From assembly GCA_000337115.1 (NCBI GenBank), contig AOIR01000032.1, forward strand, positions 72,088 to 108,223: DNA of 36,136 bases. Reading direction: 5' to 3'. Numbering within the stretch: the first letter of the stretch is position 1; every line of letters begins with the position of its first letter. The notes below the pieces were generated by a model. It saw nothing but the letters and a program-made list of their open reading frames with translations, was not told where the DNA came from and searched no databases. A program made the position numbers and the translations under genes. This DNA is from Natrinema thermotolerans DSM 11552 (GTDB taxonomy: Archaea; Halobacteriota; Halobacteria; Halobacteriales; Natrialbaceae). This document shows positions 25,635 to 35,020 of this stretch, piece after piece.

Positions 25635-25730
25635 ACTGAACGTATGACCGGTATCCTAAAAGTTGTAAGGTGACGGAGACGGCGGGCAGAGCCGCGAGGA
25701 CAGCGATCGCTTCGGGGACTGAACGCGGCG

Positions 25731-25943
25731 TTACAGCCCGCGTCGAATGGGCCCGGCGAGGTCGAACCAGAACGAGAGAACGCCACAGCCCAGCATCCCG
25801 ACGACCGCACCGAGATACAGTTCGAGCCCGAGCGTCTCGAGCATCCACTCGGGATCGAGGAAGCCGGACGCGATGACGAGCGCACAGACGGTTGCGATCC
25901 CTACGATCAAGAGGGCGACGGGAAGCGGGGGCTGACGTTTCAT
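25731..25943 (-). CDS. Very small membrane protein
   Basis: This 70-residue protein has two predicted helices (VALLIVGIATVCALVIASGFL and LYLGAVVGMLGCGVLSFWFDLAG) with a short polar turn. It starts at ATG 25943 (MKRQPPLPV), preferred to 25964. No family is recognised, and coding status rests on the clean hydrophobic pattern. It sits between two membrane-protein genes on the same strand. Confidence 0.5.
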   Translation of the reverse strand: MKRQPPLPVALLIVGIATVCALVIASGFLDPEWMLETLGLELYLGAVVGMLGCGVLSFWFDLAGPIRRGL

Positions 25944-26027
25944 GCGAACGTGTTTGTTACCCAACTAGATCAACGTGTCGTTCACCCCGCTCCGACGGCG
26001 ACCGGCCGCGCCGGCGATATCCCGCCC

Positions 26028-27155
26028 TCAGTCGTCGGCCGTCCGCGGACTCGACTCCTCGAAGGTCGTCTCGGTGTCCTCGGAATCGGACTCGAGGTCG
26101 GCTTCGATGATCTCGCTGAACGTGGCGTCGGTGTTGACCTCGTCGGCCAGCAGGTCGACGGCCTCGACGAAGACGGCGACCAGCAGCGGGCCGACGACGA
26201 CGCCGATCGGGCCGAGAGTAAAGAGCCCACCGGTGAAGCCGACGAAGTAGAGGCTGCCGGGGAGGCCGGCGGAGCGACGCGCCAGCCGCGGCCGGACGAC
26301 GACGTCGGGGAGCCAGCCGACGAGGACGAGGCCGAGAACGCCGATCAGGGCTGCCGCGACGAGGTCGCCGGCGACCGCCTGATAGAGCGCGATCGGCGTG
26401 ATCAGCATGCTCGGCCCGATGATCGGGACGAACTGTAACACGGCGGCGACGATCGCGAGCGTCAGTGCGCCCTCGTATCCCAGCGCCCAAAACAGCGGGT
26501 AGGCAACGGCAAACGTCGCGAGCGAGGTCGCGACCTGCAGGACGTAGATCGCGTACAGCGTTTCTCGAGCCCGCGTGGCGAGCGCGTAGACGACGTCGCG
26601 ATAGTCGTAGGGGATCGGCGCGACGGCGGCCCGGCCCGCCTCGTCGCCTTTGAGCAGGACGCCGAAAATGAGGACGAGAAACAGCGCGAACTTGATCGCG
26701 AGGACCGGGAGGGAAAGCGCGAAGTCGGTCGCGACGCCGCTCAGGGAATCGACCGCCATCGATTGAACCTGGCCGGCCTCGATGGTCTGGGTCGCTCCGA
26801 AGGCCGTGATCGACAGCTCACGCGGCAGGGCCTCGACAGCCTCGAGGACGCCCTCGATGCGGAAGTACAGCGTCACGACGATCGGCGCGAAGACGGCGGT
26901 TGCGCTCGCGAAGCCGATCACGGTCGCCGCGAGCGCGGCCGTCCACTCAGAGAGCCCGCGTCTGACGAGCCACCCCTGGACCGGCATGAGGACGTAGGCA
27001 ACCGTCAGTGCGAAGAGGATCGTTCCCAGTACCTCGAGCAGGATCCCGCCGGTCACGACCCCGAGCGCGACGACGATCCCCGCGAGGACGTAGCGGCGCT
27101 TTCGTCTCGAGCGATCGTCCCCGCGAGCGGTCTCAGTCACAGCCGAGACTCTCAC
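26028..27155 (-). CDS. AI-2E family transporter (PF01594-like permease)
   Basis: This 375-residue protein has about eight membrane segments and the family's layout: an N-terminal helix pair (VLAGIVVALGVVTGGILLEVLGTILFALTVAYVLMPVQGWLVRR), a long middle soluble part, then VAYPLFWALGYEGALTLAIVAAVLQFVPIIGPSMLITPIALYQ and the late VGPLLVAVFVEAV. The C-terminus is an acidic tail. Members export autoinducer-2 or act as Na/H antiporters in bacteria; the haloarchaeal substrate is unknown. The start is GTG 27155, or an alternative GTG at 27140. It diverges from thiB with 83 bases between starts. Confidence 0.85.
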   Translation of the reverse strand: MRVSAVTETARGDDRSRRKRRYVLAGIVVALGVVTGGILLEVLGTILFALTVAYVLMPVQGWLVRRGLSEWTAALAATVIGFASATAVFAPIVVTLYFRIEGVLEAVEALPRELSITAFGATQTIEAGQVQSMAVDSLSGVATDFALSLPVLAIKFALFLVLIFGVLLKGDEAGRAAVAPIPYDYRDVVYALATRARETLYAIYVLQVATSLATFAVAYPLFWALGYEGALTLAIVAAVLQFVPIIGPSMLITPIALYQAVAGDLVAAALIGVLGLVLVGWLPDVVVRPRLARRSAGLPGSLYFVGFTGGLFTLGPIGVVVGPLLVAVFVEAVDLLADEVNTDATFSEIIEADLESDSEDTETTFEESSPRTADD

Positions 27156-27208
27156 TCGAGCGGTAAAGTCTTTGTCCGATTGACGGGACCGATCGGCCGA
27201 TCACGCCG

Positions 27209-27237
27209 TTTAAGACCACTCAGTGTAACCACCGAGT
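27209..27237 (+). promoter_or_regulatory. thiB promoter with an imperfect direct repeat over the likely start site
   Basis: TTTAAG (27209-27214) lies 25-30 bases before the ATG at 27239. Directly after it, ACCACTCAGT (27215-27224) and ACCACCGAGT (27228-27237) form a direct repeat (8 of 10 identical, 13-base period). The repeat lies between the TATA box and the start codon. This position suits a repressor, perhaps responding to thiamine status. The regulator itself is not seen in the window. Confidence 0.45.
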
Positions 27238-27238
27238 A

Positions 27239-28321
27239 ATGGATCGACGGACGTTCATCGGGACGGTCGGTGCGGGGACGGTCACCGGCGTCGCCGGCTG
27301 TCTGACTCGCGACGGCGGCGGGAACGGCGACGGCGACGACGGAACGCTGCGGATCGCGACGTACGATTCGATGGTCAACACGGAGAACTCGGCCGGGCCG
27401 TGGCTCAAAGAGGCGTTCGAGGCCGAACACGACGCCGAAATCGAGTGGACGGTTCCCGACCAGGGACTCACACAGTACGTGCGGAGCGCGCGGGAGAACG
27501 CGGACATCGACGCCGACGCCTACGTCGGGGTCAACGTCGACGACCTCGTCCGGATCGACGACGAACTCGGCGACGGCGAACTCCTGCAGGAACTCGAGGT
27601 TGACCGGCTCGACAACGCCGATCGGATCCGCGACGAACTCGAAATGGGCGACCCCCACGGTCGCGTGCTGCCCTACGACACGGGCTACATCTGTCTCGTC
27701 TACGACGAGACGCTCGTCGACGAACCCGAGACGCTCGCGGACCTGACCGAGCCGGCCTACGAGGACGCGTTGCTGGCTCAGAACGCCCAGAACTCGGATC
27801 CGGGACGAGCGTTCCTGCTGTGGACGATCGACGCCCACGGCGAGGACGGCTACCTCGACTACTGGGGCGACCTCGAGGACAACGGCGTTCGCGTCCTCGA
27901 CGGCTGGACGGAGTCCTACAGCGGCGCGTACATGGAGGGCGAGCGGGCGATGGTCGTCTCCTACTCGACCGATCAGGTGTACGCGAACGAGTACGATTAC
28001 GAGATGAGCCGCCATCAGGTCGCGTTCCCGAACGGGCAGGGCTACGCCAACCCCGAAGGAATGGGGATCCTCGAGGGAGCGACGGACGTCGACGTCGCCT
28101 ACGACTTCTTCGATTTCGTCCTCTCGAGCGAGCCCCAGGCCGAAATCGCCCAGCGAAACGTCCAGTTCCCGGCCGTCGCGGACGACCACGTCGACCTCGA
28201 TTCGACGTTCGACGAGTACGCCCACGAGCCGTCCGAAACGGTCGCGTTCGACTACGATGCGCTTCGGGGCAGCCTCGGCGGGTGGGTCGACGACTGGGCC
28301 CGCGAGTTCGTCGGCCAGTAA
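27239..28321 (+). CDS. thiB: Thiamine-type ABC transporter substrate-binding lipoprotein
   Basis: This 360-residue protein has an RRTFIG twin-arginine-like start and lipobox GVAGC (Cys21), then an acidic Gly/Asp linker. The mature part follows the TbpA/ThiB pattern: LRIATYDSMVN, FEAEHDAEIEWTVPDQGL, the YDTGYICLVYDE hinge, NSDPGRAFLLWTIDAHGEDGYLDYWGDL, and GWTESYSGAYMEGERAMVVSYSTDQVY. These residues line the thiamine site in E. coli TbpA. It is lipid-anchored outside the membrane. It is the first gene of thiB-thiP-thiQ: thiP starts four bases after the stop and thiQ overlaps thiP. Confidence 0.88.
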   Translation: MDRRTFIGTVGAGTVTGVAGCLTRDGGGNGDGDDGTLRIATYDSMVNTENSAGPWLKEAFEAEHDAEIEWTVPDQGLTQYVRSARENADIDADAYVGVNVDDLVRIDDELGDGELLQELEVDRLDNADRIRDELEMGDPHGRVLPYDTGYICLVYDETLVDEPETLADLTEPAYEDALLAQNAQNSDPGRAFLLWTIDAHGEDGYLDYWGDLEDNGVRVLDGWTESYSGAYMEGERAMVVSYSTDQVYANEYDYEMSRHQVAFPNGQGYANPEGMGILEGATDVDVAYDFFDFVLSSEPQAEIAQRNVQFPAVADDHVDLDSTFDEYAHEPSETVAFDYDALRGSLGGWVDDWAREFVGQ

Positions 28322-28325
28322 GCCC

Positions 28326-30227
28326 GTGCCCGCATCGGATCGCCGGGGGCTCCGGAACGCGGTCGTGACCCTCCGGTCGCGCCTCGAGCGCCACGCCCTC
28401 TCGCTCGCGGCGCTCGCGACGGCCGCGGTGCTTGCGATCATGCTCTACCTGCCGGTCGGGGTCGTCTTCGTCGAGGCCGTCCTCGAGGCGGGCCGGCCGA
28501 CGCTCGCCCATTTCCGGTCGGTCCTGACCGATCCGTTCTATGTCGGGGCACTCGCGGACGTCTTCGCGGAGCCGCTTGCGGTCGGGAGCCATCTCGAGGG
28601 CGTCGCCGGCTGGCTCGGGGCCGTCTCGGTGTCCGCTACCGTCGTCCGGCCGATCCCCGGCCTCGAGCTACCGGTGCCGTGGCTCGCCCTCGAGACGCCG
28701 GGGGTCCGGTTGGGACTGTTCGGCTTTACCGCCTATCAGGCGGCGCTGTCGACGCTCGCAAGCGTTGCACTCGGGCTACCAGCCGCCTACGTCCTCGCGA
28801 CCTACGAGTTCCGGGGCCGGCGGACGATTCGCTCGCTGACGATCCTGCCTTTCGTCCTGCCCGGGATCATGGTCGCGGTCGGCTTCTACGCGATGTTCGG
28901 ACGGGGTGGGACGCTCAACGGCCTGCTCGGACTGGTCGGGCTCGGGCCCTACCCCTTCATCGAGGGGAACCCGTTAGCGATCGTGATCGTCGCCCACGCC
29001 TTTTACAACGCGCCGCTGGTGGCCCGCGTGACCGTCGCCGCGTGGGAGTCCGTCGACCGCCGGGCCGTCGAGACGGCCCGCAGCCTCGGCGCGAGTCCGC
29101 GACGGGCGTTCCGCGACGTGGTCGTCCCGCAACTGTTTCCCGCAGTGTTGACCGGCGCGTTGCTGACCTTCATCTTCACGTTCATGACCTTCCCCATCGT
29201 CCTCGCGCTGGGCGGGCTCCAGTTGGCGACCGTCGAGGTCTGGATCTACGACCGGGTGCGCCAGTTGGCCTACGGCGAGGCCGCGACGCTTGCCGTCCTC
29301 GAGACGCTGCTCTCGCTGGGACTCACGTACGCCTACCTCCGGTACGAGTCCGCCCAGTCGGGACTGGCGCGGTCGGCCGGCACGCCCGCGCGGCGGCCGC
29401 TCGTTCCCGACCTGCGGACCGCGCTGTCACCGCGCCGGCTGGCGATCGTCGCTTACGGACTCGTCGTACTGGTGGTCTTCGTCGGCCCGATGGCGAGCCT
29501 GATCGTCGGCAGCGTCACCGACGGGAGCGGGCTCACGCTGCGACACTACGCGTTCCTGCTCGAGCGCCAGCTCGAGGGGGCCAGCTACCAGACGCTGCCG
29601 TGGATCGCGATCCGGAACTCGCTGCTGTTTGGCGTCGCGACGCTCGCGGTCGCCGTCCCGATGGGCGTCGTGATCTCGGTCGTAACTGCCCGGGCGGGCC
29701 GTGCGGGGGCCATCGTCGACGCGCTGGCGATGTTGCCGCTTGCGGTCAGCGGCGTCGTCTTCGGGATCGGCCTGCTCCGAGGACTGGTCTTCGGGATTCC
29801 GTTGCCCGGCGGCTGGCGGTTTCAGGTGACGGGTGCGGTCGCGATCGTCGCGGCCCACGCGGTCGCGGCCTACCCGTTCGTCACGCGCAACGTCTCGCCG
29901 CTGCTCGCGAACCTCGACCCGGCGATGGTCGAGTCCGCCCGCGCGCTGGGTGCCTCCCGGTACCGCGCGCTCCGGGACGTCGAGCTGCCGCTCGTGGCCA
30001 GCGGCATCGTCGCCGGCGCGGCCTTCGCCTTCGCCATCTCGATCGGGGAGTTCTCTTCGACGGTGATTTTGGCGGGCGGCGGCGACACCTACACGATGCC
30101 AGTCGCCGTCGAGCGCTATCTCGGCCGTCGCTCCGGCCCCGCGATCGCCATGGGAACGGTGCTGCTGTTCGTCACGGCCGCCAGTTTCGTCGTCGTCGAC
30201 CGCGTCGGCGGGAGGTTCGAGCGATGA
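28326..30227 (+). CDS. thiP: Thiamine-type ABC transporter permease (fused two-domain)
   Basis: This 633-residue protein is a fused double permease, as in ThiP/FbpB. Two binding-protein-dependent transport domains each carry an EAA loop: ETARSLGASPRRAFRDVVVPQLFPAVLTG and ESARALGASRYRALRDVELPLVASGIVAG. About 12 membrane helices are visible. The start is GTG 28326, five bases after the last base of the thiB stop; the frame is open back to 28257 inside thiB. A hydrophilic joint (ESAQSGLARSAGTPARRPLVPDLRTALS) separates the halves. Specificity is inferred from the adjacent thiB. Confidence 0.88.
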   Translation: MPASDRRGLRNAVVTLRSRLERHALSLAALATAAVLAIMLYLPVGVVFVEAVLEAGRPTLAHFRSVLTDPFYVGALADVFAEPLAVGSHLEGVAGWLGAVSVSATVVRPIPGLELPVPWLALETPGVRLGLFGFTAYQAALSTLASVALGLPAAYVLATYEFRGRRTIRSLTILPFVLPGIMVAVGFYAMFGRGGTLNGLLGLVGLGPYPFIEGNPLAIVIVAHAFYNAPLVARVTVAAWESVDRRAVETARSLGASPRRAFRDVVVPQLFPAVLTGALLTFIFTFMTFPIVLALGGLQLATVEVWIYDRVRQLAYGEAATLAVLETLLSLGLTYAYLRYESAQSGLARSAGTPARRPLVPDLRTALSPRRLAIVAYGLVVLVVFVGPMASLIVGSVTDGSGLTLRHYAFLLERQLEGASYQTLPWIAIRNSLLFGVATLAVAVPMGVVISVVTARAGRAGAIVDALAMLPLAVSGVVFGIGLLRGLVFGIPLPGGWRFQVTGAVAIVAAHAVAAYPFVTRNVSPLLANLDPAMVESARALGASRYRALRDVELPLVASGIVAGAAFAFAISIGEFSSTVILAGGGDTYTMPVAVERYLGRRSGPAIAMGTVLLFVTAASFVVVDRVGGRFER

Positions 30228-31261
30228 CCGACCTCGAACTCGAGGGCGTCGCCAAACGCTACGACGGGACCGCCGCGCTCGAGGGGATCGACCTGACGGT
30301 CCGTGACGGGGAGTTTTTCACCCTCGTCGGCCCCTCCGGCTGCGGGAAGACGACGACGCTGCGGACGGTCGCCGGCTTCGAGTCGCCGACCGAGGGGAGC
30401 GTCCGCTTCGACGGCCGGGCGATGGACGGTGTCCCGCCCGAGGAGCGAGACGTCGGCGTCGTCTTCCAGAGCTACGCCCTCTTTCCCCACATGAGTGTCG
30501 CCGAGAACGTCGGCTACGGGCTGCGATTTCGGGATCCCCCGGACGGGCAGACCGTCGACGAACGCGTCCGGGAGCTGCTCGAACTGGTCGACCTCGAGGG
30601 AATGGGCGAGCGCGACCCCGATCAGTTGTCGGGCGGGCAGCGCCAGCGGGTCGCACTGGCGCGGGCGCTCGCACCTGCTCCCGACCTGCTCTTGCTCGAC
30701 GAGCCGATGAGCGCGCTCGACGCACAGCTTCGGGAGTCGCTGCGCCGACAGGTCAAACGGATTCAGTCGGCACTCGCAATCACGACGGTCTACGTCACCC
30801 ACGATCAGGCCGAGGCGCTGGCGATCTCCGATCGCGTGGCGGTGATGAACGGCGGCCGGGTCGAGCAGGTCGGCCGGCCGCAGGCGATCTACCGCGAGCC
30901 CGCGACGCGGTTCGTCGCCGAGTTCGTCGGCGACAACAACGTTTTCGAGGGCACGGTTCGGGCTCGAGAGGAGGATCAGGCGCGGATCGACGTCGGCGGC
31001 GAGACCCTCGCGGTGTCGGCGGTCCCGCCGGGGGCCGACCGGGTCACCGTCTGCGTGCGACCGGGTGCGCTCTCCCGGAACGTCGGGACCAACCGGCTGC
31101 CGGTGACCGTCGAAACCAGCGAGTTCCTCGGCGAGACCGTCCGCGTCCACGGCCGCTGGAACGGAGTCGAGATCGTCCTCCAACTGCCCGGGGTCCCCGA
31201 AGCCGACGAACTGACGGTCGGGTTCGACCCCGACGACGCTCACGTCGTCGCGACCGACTGA
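30224..31261 (+). CDS. thiQ: ABC transporter ATP-binding protein of the thiamine-type importer
   Basis: This 345-residue ATPase has Walker A GPSGCGKTTT, Q-loop VVFQSYALFPHMSVAENV, signature LSGGQRQRVALARAL, Walker B LLLLDEPMSALD and H-loop VTHDQAEAL. A TOBE-type C-terminal domain (FVGDNNVFEGTVRAREEDQ onward) makes it longer than E. coli ThiQ and closer to PotA/FbpC. The ATG overlaps the thiP stop (ATGA), so the three genes form one operon. The thiamine role rests on ThiB; related importers move iron or polyamines. Confidence 0.88.
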   Translation: MTDLELEGVAKRYDGTAALEGIDLTVRDGEFFTLVGPSGCGKTTTLRTVAGFESPTEGSVRFDGRAMDGVPPEERDVGVVFQSYALFPHMSVAENVGYGLRFRDPPDGQTVDERVRELLELVDLEGMGERDPDQLSGGQRQRVALARALAPAPDLLLLDEPMSALDAQLRESLRRQVKRIQSALAITTVYVTHDQAEALAISDRVAVMNGGRVEQVGRPQAIYREPATRFVAEFVGDNNVFEGTVRAREEDQARIDVGGETLAVSAVPPGADRVTVCVRPGALSRNVGTNRLPVTVETSEFLGETVRVHGRWNGVEIVLQLPGVPEADELTVGFDPDDAHVVATD

Positions 31262-31345
31262 GCCGCGCGCGTGACGCGGCGCCCCGTCTCCGGACCGGAA
31301 TACACAGGGTGGCCGCTTTTCGATCGGATCGTGTTACTTACCTGC

Positions 31346-31657
31346 ATGCAAGTTACTCGTCGGCTCCGGGTCGACCTCGAGCGCCACGAGGTACCCGTCG
31401 GAACCGAGTTCACCGTTCGCGTCCGCGACGACCGGCGACGGCCGGTCGAAGGGGCGTTCGTCGAGGCGGGACGGAAATCGGCCCGCACGGACGAGCGGGG
31501 ACTGTGTCGGCTGCGACTCGACGCGCCGGGCTTCTGGAAGCTCGTCGCCGCGAAGTCCCCGACCGACCGCGTGGCCTACGAGCCGGGGTCGGCGCTCGTT
31601 CGGGTCGTCTCGACGGCCTCGAGACGCCGACCGCGTCGTCTCGTCGGGTCCCGGTGA
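31346..31657 (+). CDS. Small beta-sandwich (carboxypeptidase-regulatory-like) protein
   Basis: This 103-residue protein, MQVTRRLRVDLERHEVPVGTEFTVRVRDDRRRPVEGAFVEAGRKSARTDERGLCRLRLDAPGFW..., has the strand pattern of an Ig-like/CarboxypepD_reg domain. The conserved PVEGAxVE-x-TDxxGLCRL turn matches that family. There is no signal or anchor, and the C-terminus is basic (SRRRPRRLVGSR). Function is unknown. ATG 31346 is used; the gap from thiQ is 84 bases. Confidence 0.6.
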   Translation: MQVTRRLRVDLERHEVPVGTEFTVRVRDDRRRPVEGAFVEAGRKSARTDERGLCRLRLDAPGFWKLVAAKSPTDRVAYEPGSALVRVVSTASRRRPRRLVGSR

Positions 31658-31731
31658 CGAGCGCTCGGCGGGCGGACGGCGTTGAAGCGGCATGGCACAG
31701 CGTTATCCCCGTCGGCGATGTGTGTGAGATT

Positions 31732-31926
31732 ATGGCAGACACCAAGGACGGGCGCGAGGACCAGGCCGACGACGCCGAGGAGCGCCAGCGCGAGCGGGAA
31801 CTCGAGGAGGCCCTCGAGCGCGACGACGAGGACGAGCCGCCGGCCGACGAGACGGACGACGGGGCCGAGTCGGCCGCGGACGACGGTGAGGAATCGGCCG
31901 CGGGAACCGCCTCGAGCGACGAGTAG
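31732..31926 (+). CDS. Very acidic disordered small protein
   Basis: This 64-residue protein is almost entirely Asp, Glu, Ala and Arg (MADTKDGREDQADDAEERQRE...ASSDE). It is probably intrinsically disordered, with a central helix-forming EERQRERELEEALERDDED segment. The start ATG follows TATGTGTGAGATT-like sequence. It may be a real small haloarchaeal protein, but composition bias makes coding status uncertain. Confidence 0.45.
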   Translation: MADTKDGREDQADDAEERQRERELEEALERDDEDEPPADETDDGAESAADDGEESAAGTASSDE

Positions 31927-31948
31927 CGATCGGCGCGATACGCGAGGG

Positions 31949-33910
31949 CTACAGCCCCCAGAAGAAGTTGATCCCGAGGACGGTGACGATCGAGAGCAGG
32001 AACTGCAGCGGCGCGCCGACCCGGACGAAGTCCATGAACTTGTAGCCGCCGGGGCCGTAGACGAACAGGTTCGTCTGGTAGCCGACGGGCGTGAGAAACG
32101 CCGTCGAGGCCGCGAAGGTCACCGCCAGCACGAACGCGAACGGGTTCGCGCCGATCTGGGAGGCGGTCTCGACGGCCACCGGGAGCATCAACACGACGCT
32201 GGCGTTGTTCGAGATCACGCCCGTGATGAGCCCTGTCGCGAGGTAAAAGACCCAGAGGACGCCGAGCGCCGGGAGGTAGGTCCCGGTCGACGCGACGAGC
32301 GACCCCAGGAGGTCGGCCCCGCCGGTCTGTTCTAAGGCGATCCCCAGCGGGATGATGCCCGCAAGCAGGAAGATCACGTCCCACTCGACGGCGTCGTAGA
32401 TCTCGGTCGGCTTGAGGACGCCCGACGCGACCATCGCGACGACGCCGGCCAGCGCAGTGACCATGATCGGTAGGGACAGCGCCGACATGGACTCGAGCGC
32501 GGCGACACCGGTCACACCGGCCAGCGCACTCCCGACCGCGCCCCACGGGATGGCGACGAAGCCGACGACGCCGGCCATGATCGCCGCCGCGTGGGGAATC
32601 TTCTCCGTTCGGTAGTCGGGCTCGTCCGGCTCGTGGGCAACGATGAAGTCGTCGTTTTGCGAGAGCCGGTCGATGCTGTCGGGTGCCGCCTGGACCAACA
32701 GCGTGTCGCCGACTCGAATGCGGCGTTCGTCCATGTCGCTGCGGACCGTTTCCCCTCGACTACGGAAGGCCAGCACGGTCGCGTCGTAGCGCTGGCGGAA
32801 CGTCGACGTCTCGAGCGACTCGCCTACGAGGAAGGAGCCCCGGGGGACGACGACCTCGACCAGCGTGCGGTCGGAGATGTCCTCGGGCTCGAGTTCAGCG
32901 TCGGTCTCGGGACCGCCGTCGATCGTGAGCGTCTCGCGTTCGACGAGTTGTTGGACGGTCGGCCGGTCGGCCCGCAGCCGGAGCGTGTCGCCGGCGCGGA
33001 TCGTCTTCTGGCCGATGGGTTCGATGAACTCCTCGCCGTCGCGGACGACCTGCAGGATGTCGGCGTCGAACTCGACGCGATCGATTGCGTCGGCGACCGT
33101 CGAGCCGACGATCGGGGAGCCCTCGTCGACGATCGCTTCGGTCAGGTATTCCCCGATGGCGTACTCCGTGACGTAGTCCTCGTCGACGGGGACTCGCTCG
33201 GGGAGCAGCCGGTGACCGACGGTCATGAGATAGAGGCTGCCGACGAGGAGGACGATGACGCCGAGTTTGGTGAACTCGAACATCGAGAAGGCGTGGAGTT
33301 CGGGGTACTCCGCGCCGAGGCGCGCGGAGACGTCGCTCGCGAGGATGTTCGTCGAGGTCCCGATCAGCGTGAGCATGCCGCCGAACATCGAGGCGTAGGA
33401 CAGTGGAATCAGCAGTTTCGACGGCGACGTCTTGCCCTTGTGAGCGATGTCGGAGACGACGGGCACGAGGATCGCGACGACGGGGGTGTTGTTGATGAAC
33501 CCGGAGATCGGACCACTAACCCCGATCGTCGCGAGCAGCTGTTTATCGAGGTCCTCGCCGGCGAACGCGGACATCTTCCGGCCGATGATCTGGACGACGC
33601 CGGTCTGACTGATCCCCGAACTCAGAATGAGCATCGCCAGCACGGTGATCGTCGCCGAATTGGAGAACCCGGAGGTCCCTTCCGTCGTCGAGATTTCGGT
33701 GAAGTTCGCGACGCCATCGGCACCCAGAATCATCAACAGCACCATGATCAGGATGGCGGTCACGTCGATCGGCAGCCACTCGGTAATAAAGAGTACCAGC
33801 GCCAAAAGGATGATCGCGAACACCACGAGCATCTGGGGCGTCACCGCGAGCCCGCCGGAATCGGCGGCCAGCGGTACGACTCCGCCCTCGGAGAAGAGAC
33901 GTCCGGTCAC
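31949..33910 (-). CDS. SLC13-type anion transporter with two RCK_C domains
   Basis: This protein is a sodium/anion or sulfate-type carrier. About 11 membrane segments begin at LVVFAIILLALVLFITEWLPIDVTAI. FINNTPVVAILVPVV and NNASVVLMLPVAVET are the paired NxTP/NNAS hairpins of the divalent-anion family. Between the halves lie two TrkA_C (RCK_C) domains, EYLTEAIVDEGSPIVGSTVADAIDRVEFDADILQVVRDGEEF and LVEVVVPRGSFLVGESLETSTFRQRYDATVLAFRSRGE, which could sense ligands. The start is uncertain: GTG 33910 is given; GTG 33844 or ATG 33832 are alternatives, and the frame is open to 34387. The length (about 630-655 residues) fits the family. Confidence 0.85.
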   Translation of the reverse strand: MTGRLFSEGGVVPLAADSGGLAVTPQMLVVFAIILLALVLFITEWLPIDVTAILIMVLLMILGADGVANFTEISTTEGTSGFSNSATITVLAMLILSSGISQTGVVQIIGRKMSAFAGEDLDKQLLATIGVSGPISGFINNTPVVAILVPVVSDIAHKGKTSPSKLLIPLSYASMFGGMLTLIGTSTNILASDVSARLGAEYPELHAFSMFEFTKLGVIVLLVGSLYLMTVGHRLLPERVPVDEDYVTEYAIGEYLTEAIVDEGSPIVGSTVADAIDRVEFDADILQVVRDGEEFIEPIGQKTIRAGDTLRLRADRPTVQQLVERETLTIDGGPETDAELEPEDISDRTLVEVVVPRGSFLVGESLETSTFRQRYDATVLAFRSRGETVRSDMDERRIRVGDTLLVQAAPDSIDRLSQNDDFIVAHEPDEPDYRTEKIPHAAAIMAGVVGFVAIPWGAVGSALAGVTGVAALESMSALSLPIMVTALAGVVAMVASGVLKPTEIYDAVEWDVIFLLAGIIPLGIALEQTGGADLLGSLVASTGTYLPALGVLWVFYLATGLITGVISNNASVVLMLPVAVETASQIGANPFAFVLAVTFAASTAFLTPVGYQTNLFVYGPGGYKFMDFVRVGAPLQFLLSIVTVLGINFFWGL

Positions 33911-34210
33911 GGTTGATAGTACGGATTCCTTGACGATGCCGCTTGAAGCCCCCGGTTCGCCGACGCCGTCGCGATCGGCTGTCCTCCCGGGCGATCGGCG
34001 GCGGGTCGGCCGTCGGAATGCGGCGAACATCATCGGCCACGTTCCTTTGGTTCGAGAACCGGTGGGCGTACTCAAGTGACTGTTCCGAGGACGAACGGGT
34101 ACGGAGACGGCCGACGGTCGACCACCTCTCGTCGCCGCGACTCCCCACCGCTTCTCGCGGCGACCGACTCGAGAGGGCGGCTCGGGCGGCGGCCGCTGCC
34201 CCACCGAGCC
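33911..34210. other. 300-base gap between divergent genes, no gene seen
   Basis: No supported gene lies between the SLC13 start and ATG 34211. The minus frame of the SLC13 gene is open through here, but the translation is Arg/Gly-rich and lacks hydrophobic or domain-like pattern, so it is probably non-coding. The region should hold both divergent promoters; no clear TATA pair stands out. Confidence 0.4.
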
Positions 34211-34519
34211 ATGAACGAGTACACGCTCCCCATCGCGATCGCGAACACGGCGACGGTACTGACCGGCGGCGCAATCGCGTTGCTCGCCTATCGGGCCTTC
34301 CGACGGACCGGGTCGGCGGCGCTGCGTGCCGTCGCCGCCGGCTTCGGCGTCATCGTCGTCGGCTCGATCCTCGGCGGCGGCGTTCACCTCCTCGGCGAGA
34401 CGATGGGGCTGGGCATCGCCCTCCAGAGTTCGGCGACGGCGCTCGGGTTCGCGATCTTGCTCTACTCGCTGTACGCCGAAACCACCGACATCACCGTCAC
34501 CACGGAGCTGTCAGTATGA
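34211..34519 (+). CDS. Small membrane protein (DUF7521-like) coupled to ribL
   Basis: This 102-residue protein has three hydrophobic segments ([70 protein letters not shown]). It starts [12 protein letters not shown] and ends with a beta-like [12 protein letters not shown] tail. It matches a haloarchaeal small-membrane-protein pattern of unknown function (DUF7521-like, from memory). Its stop overlaps the ribL start (ATGA), which suggests co-translation with a flavin enzyme gene. Confidence 0.6.
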   Translation: MNEYTLPIAIANTATVLTGGAIALLAYRAFRRTGSAALRAVAAGFGVIVVGSILGGGVHLLGETMGLGIALQSSATALGFAILLYSLYAETTDITVTTELSV

Positions 34520-35004
34520 TCGACGGACCGTCCGGCCGACCGACGCGAGTCGTCGCTCAGGGCACCTTCGACGTCCTCCATCCCGGCCATGTCCACTATC
34601 TGGAGGCGGCCGCCGCGGCCGGCGACGAACTCCACGTCATCGTCGCCCGCGCGGAGAGTGTCACGCACAAACCCGACCCCATGCTGCCGGGCGAGCAGCG
34701 TCGGGACGCCGTCGCCGCGCTCGAGGCGGTCGATCACGCCCGGTTGGGCCATCCATCGGACTTCTCGGTCCCGATCCGCGAGATCGATCCCGACGTCGTC
34801 GTGCTTGGTCACGACCAGCACCACGACGAGGACGAGATCGCCGGGCTGCTTGCAGCGTGGGGAATCGACTGTCGCGTCGAGCGGGCGAGCGGGCTCGAGC
34901 CGACGGCGGAGCGCCTGCACTCGAGCAGCGACATCGTCGACCGGGTTCTCGCGCGGCGGCGGGACGAGCGACGGCCGTCGCTCGAGGCCGAATCGGACGA
35001 CTGA
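34516..35004 (+). CDS. ribL: FAD synthase RibL (archaeal cytidylyltransferase-like family)
   Basis: This 162-residue nucleotidyltransferase has the HxGH motif in [17 protein letters not shown] near residues 15-30, [12 protein letters not shown] in the middle and [10 protein letters not shown] (ISSTxI-like) near the end. In archaea, members adenylylate FMN to FAD, as shown for the Methanocaldococcus enzyme RibL. Related sequences include glycerol-3-phosphate cytidylyltransferases, so the substrate is not certain. It is cytosolic and overlaps the preceding membrane-protein gene by four bases. Confidence 0.85.
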   Translation: MIDGPSGRPTRVVAQGTFDVLHPGHVHYLEAAAAAGDELHVIVARAESVTHKPDPMLPGEQRRDAVAALEAVDHARLGHPSDFSVPIREIDPDVVVLGHDQHHDEDEIAGLLAAWGIDCRVERASGLEPTAERLHSSSDIVDRVLARRRDERRPSLEAESDD

Positions 35005-35020
35005 GCGGGAACGGGCGACG

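Noticed and set aside
33911-34387. N-terminal extension of the SLC13 transporter to 34387
   Set aside because: The extra residues are Arg/Gly-rich without membrane or domain pattern and would overlap the divergent membrane-protein gene at 34211.
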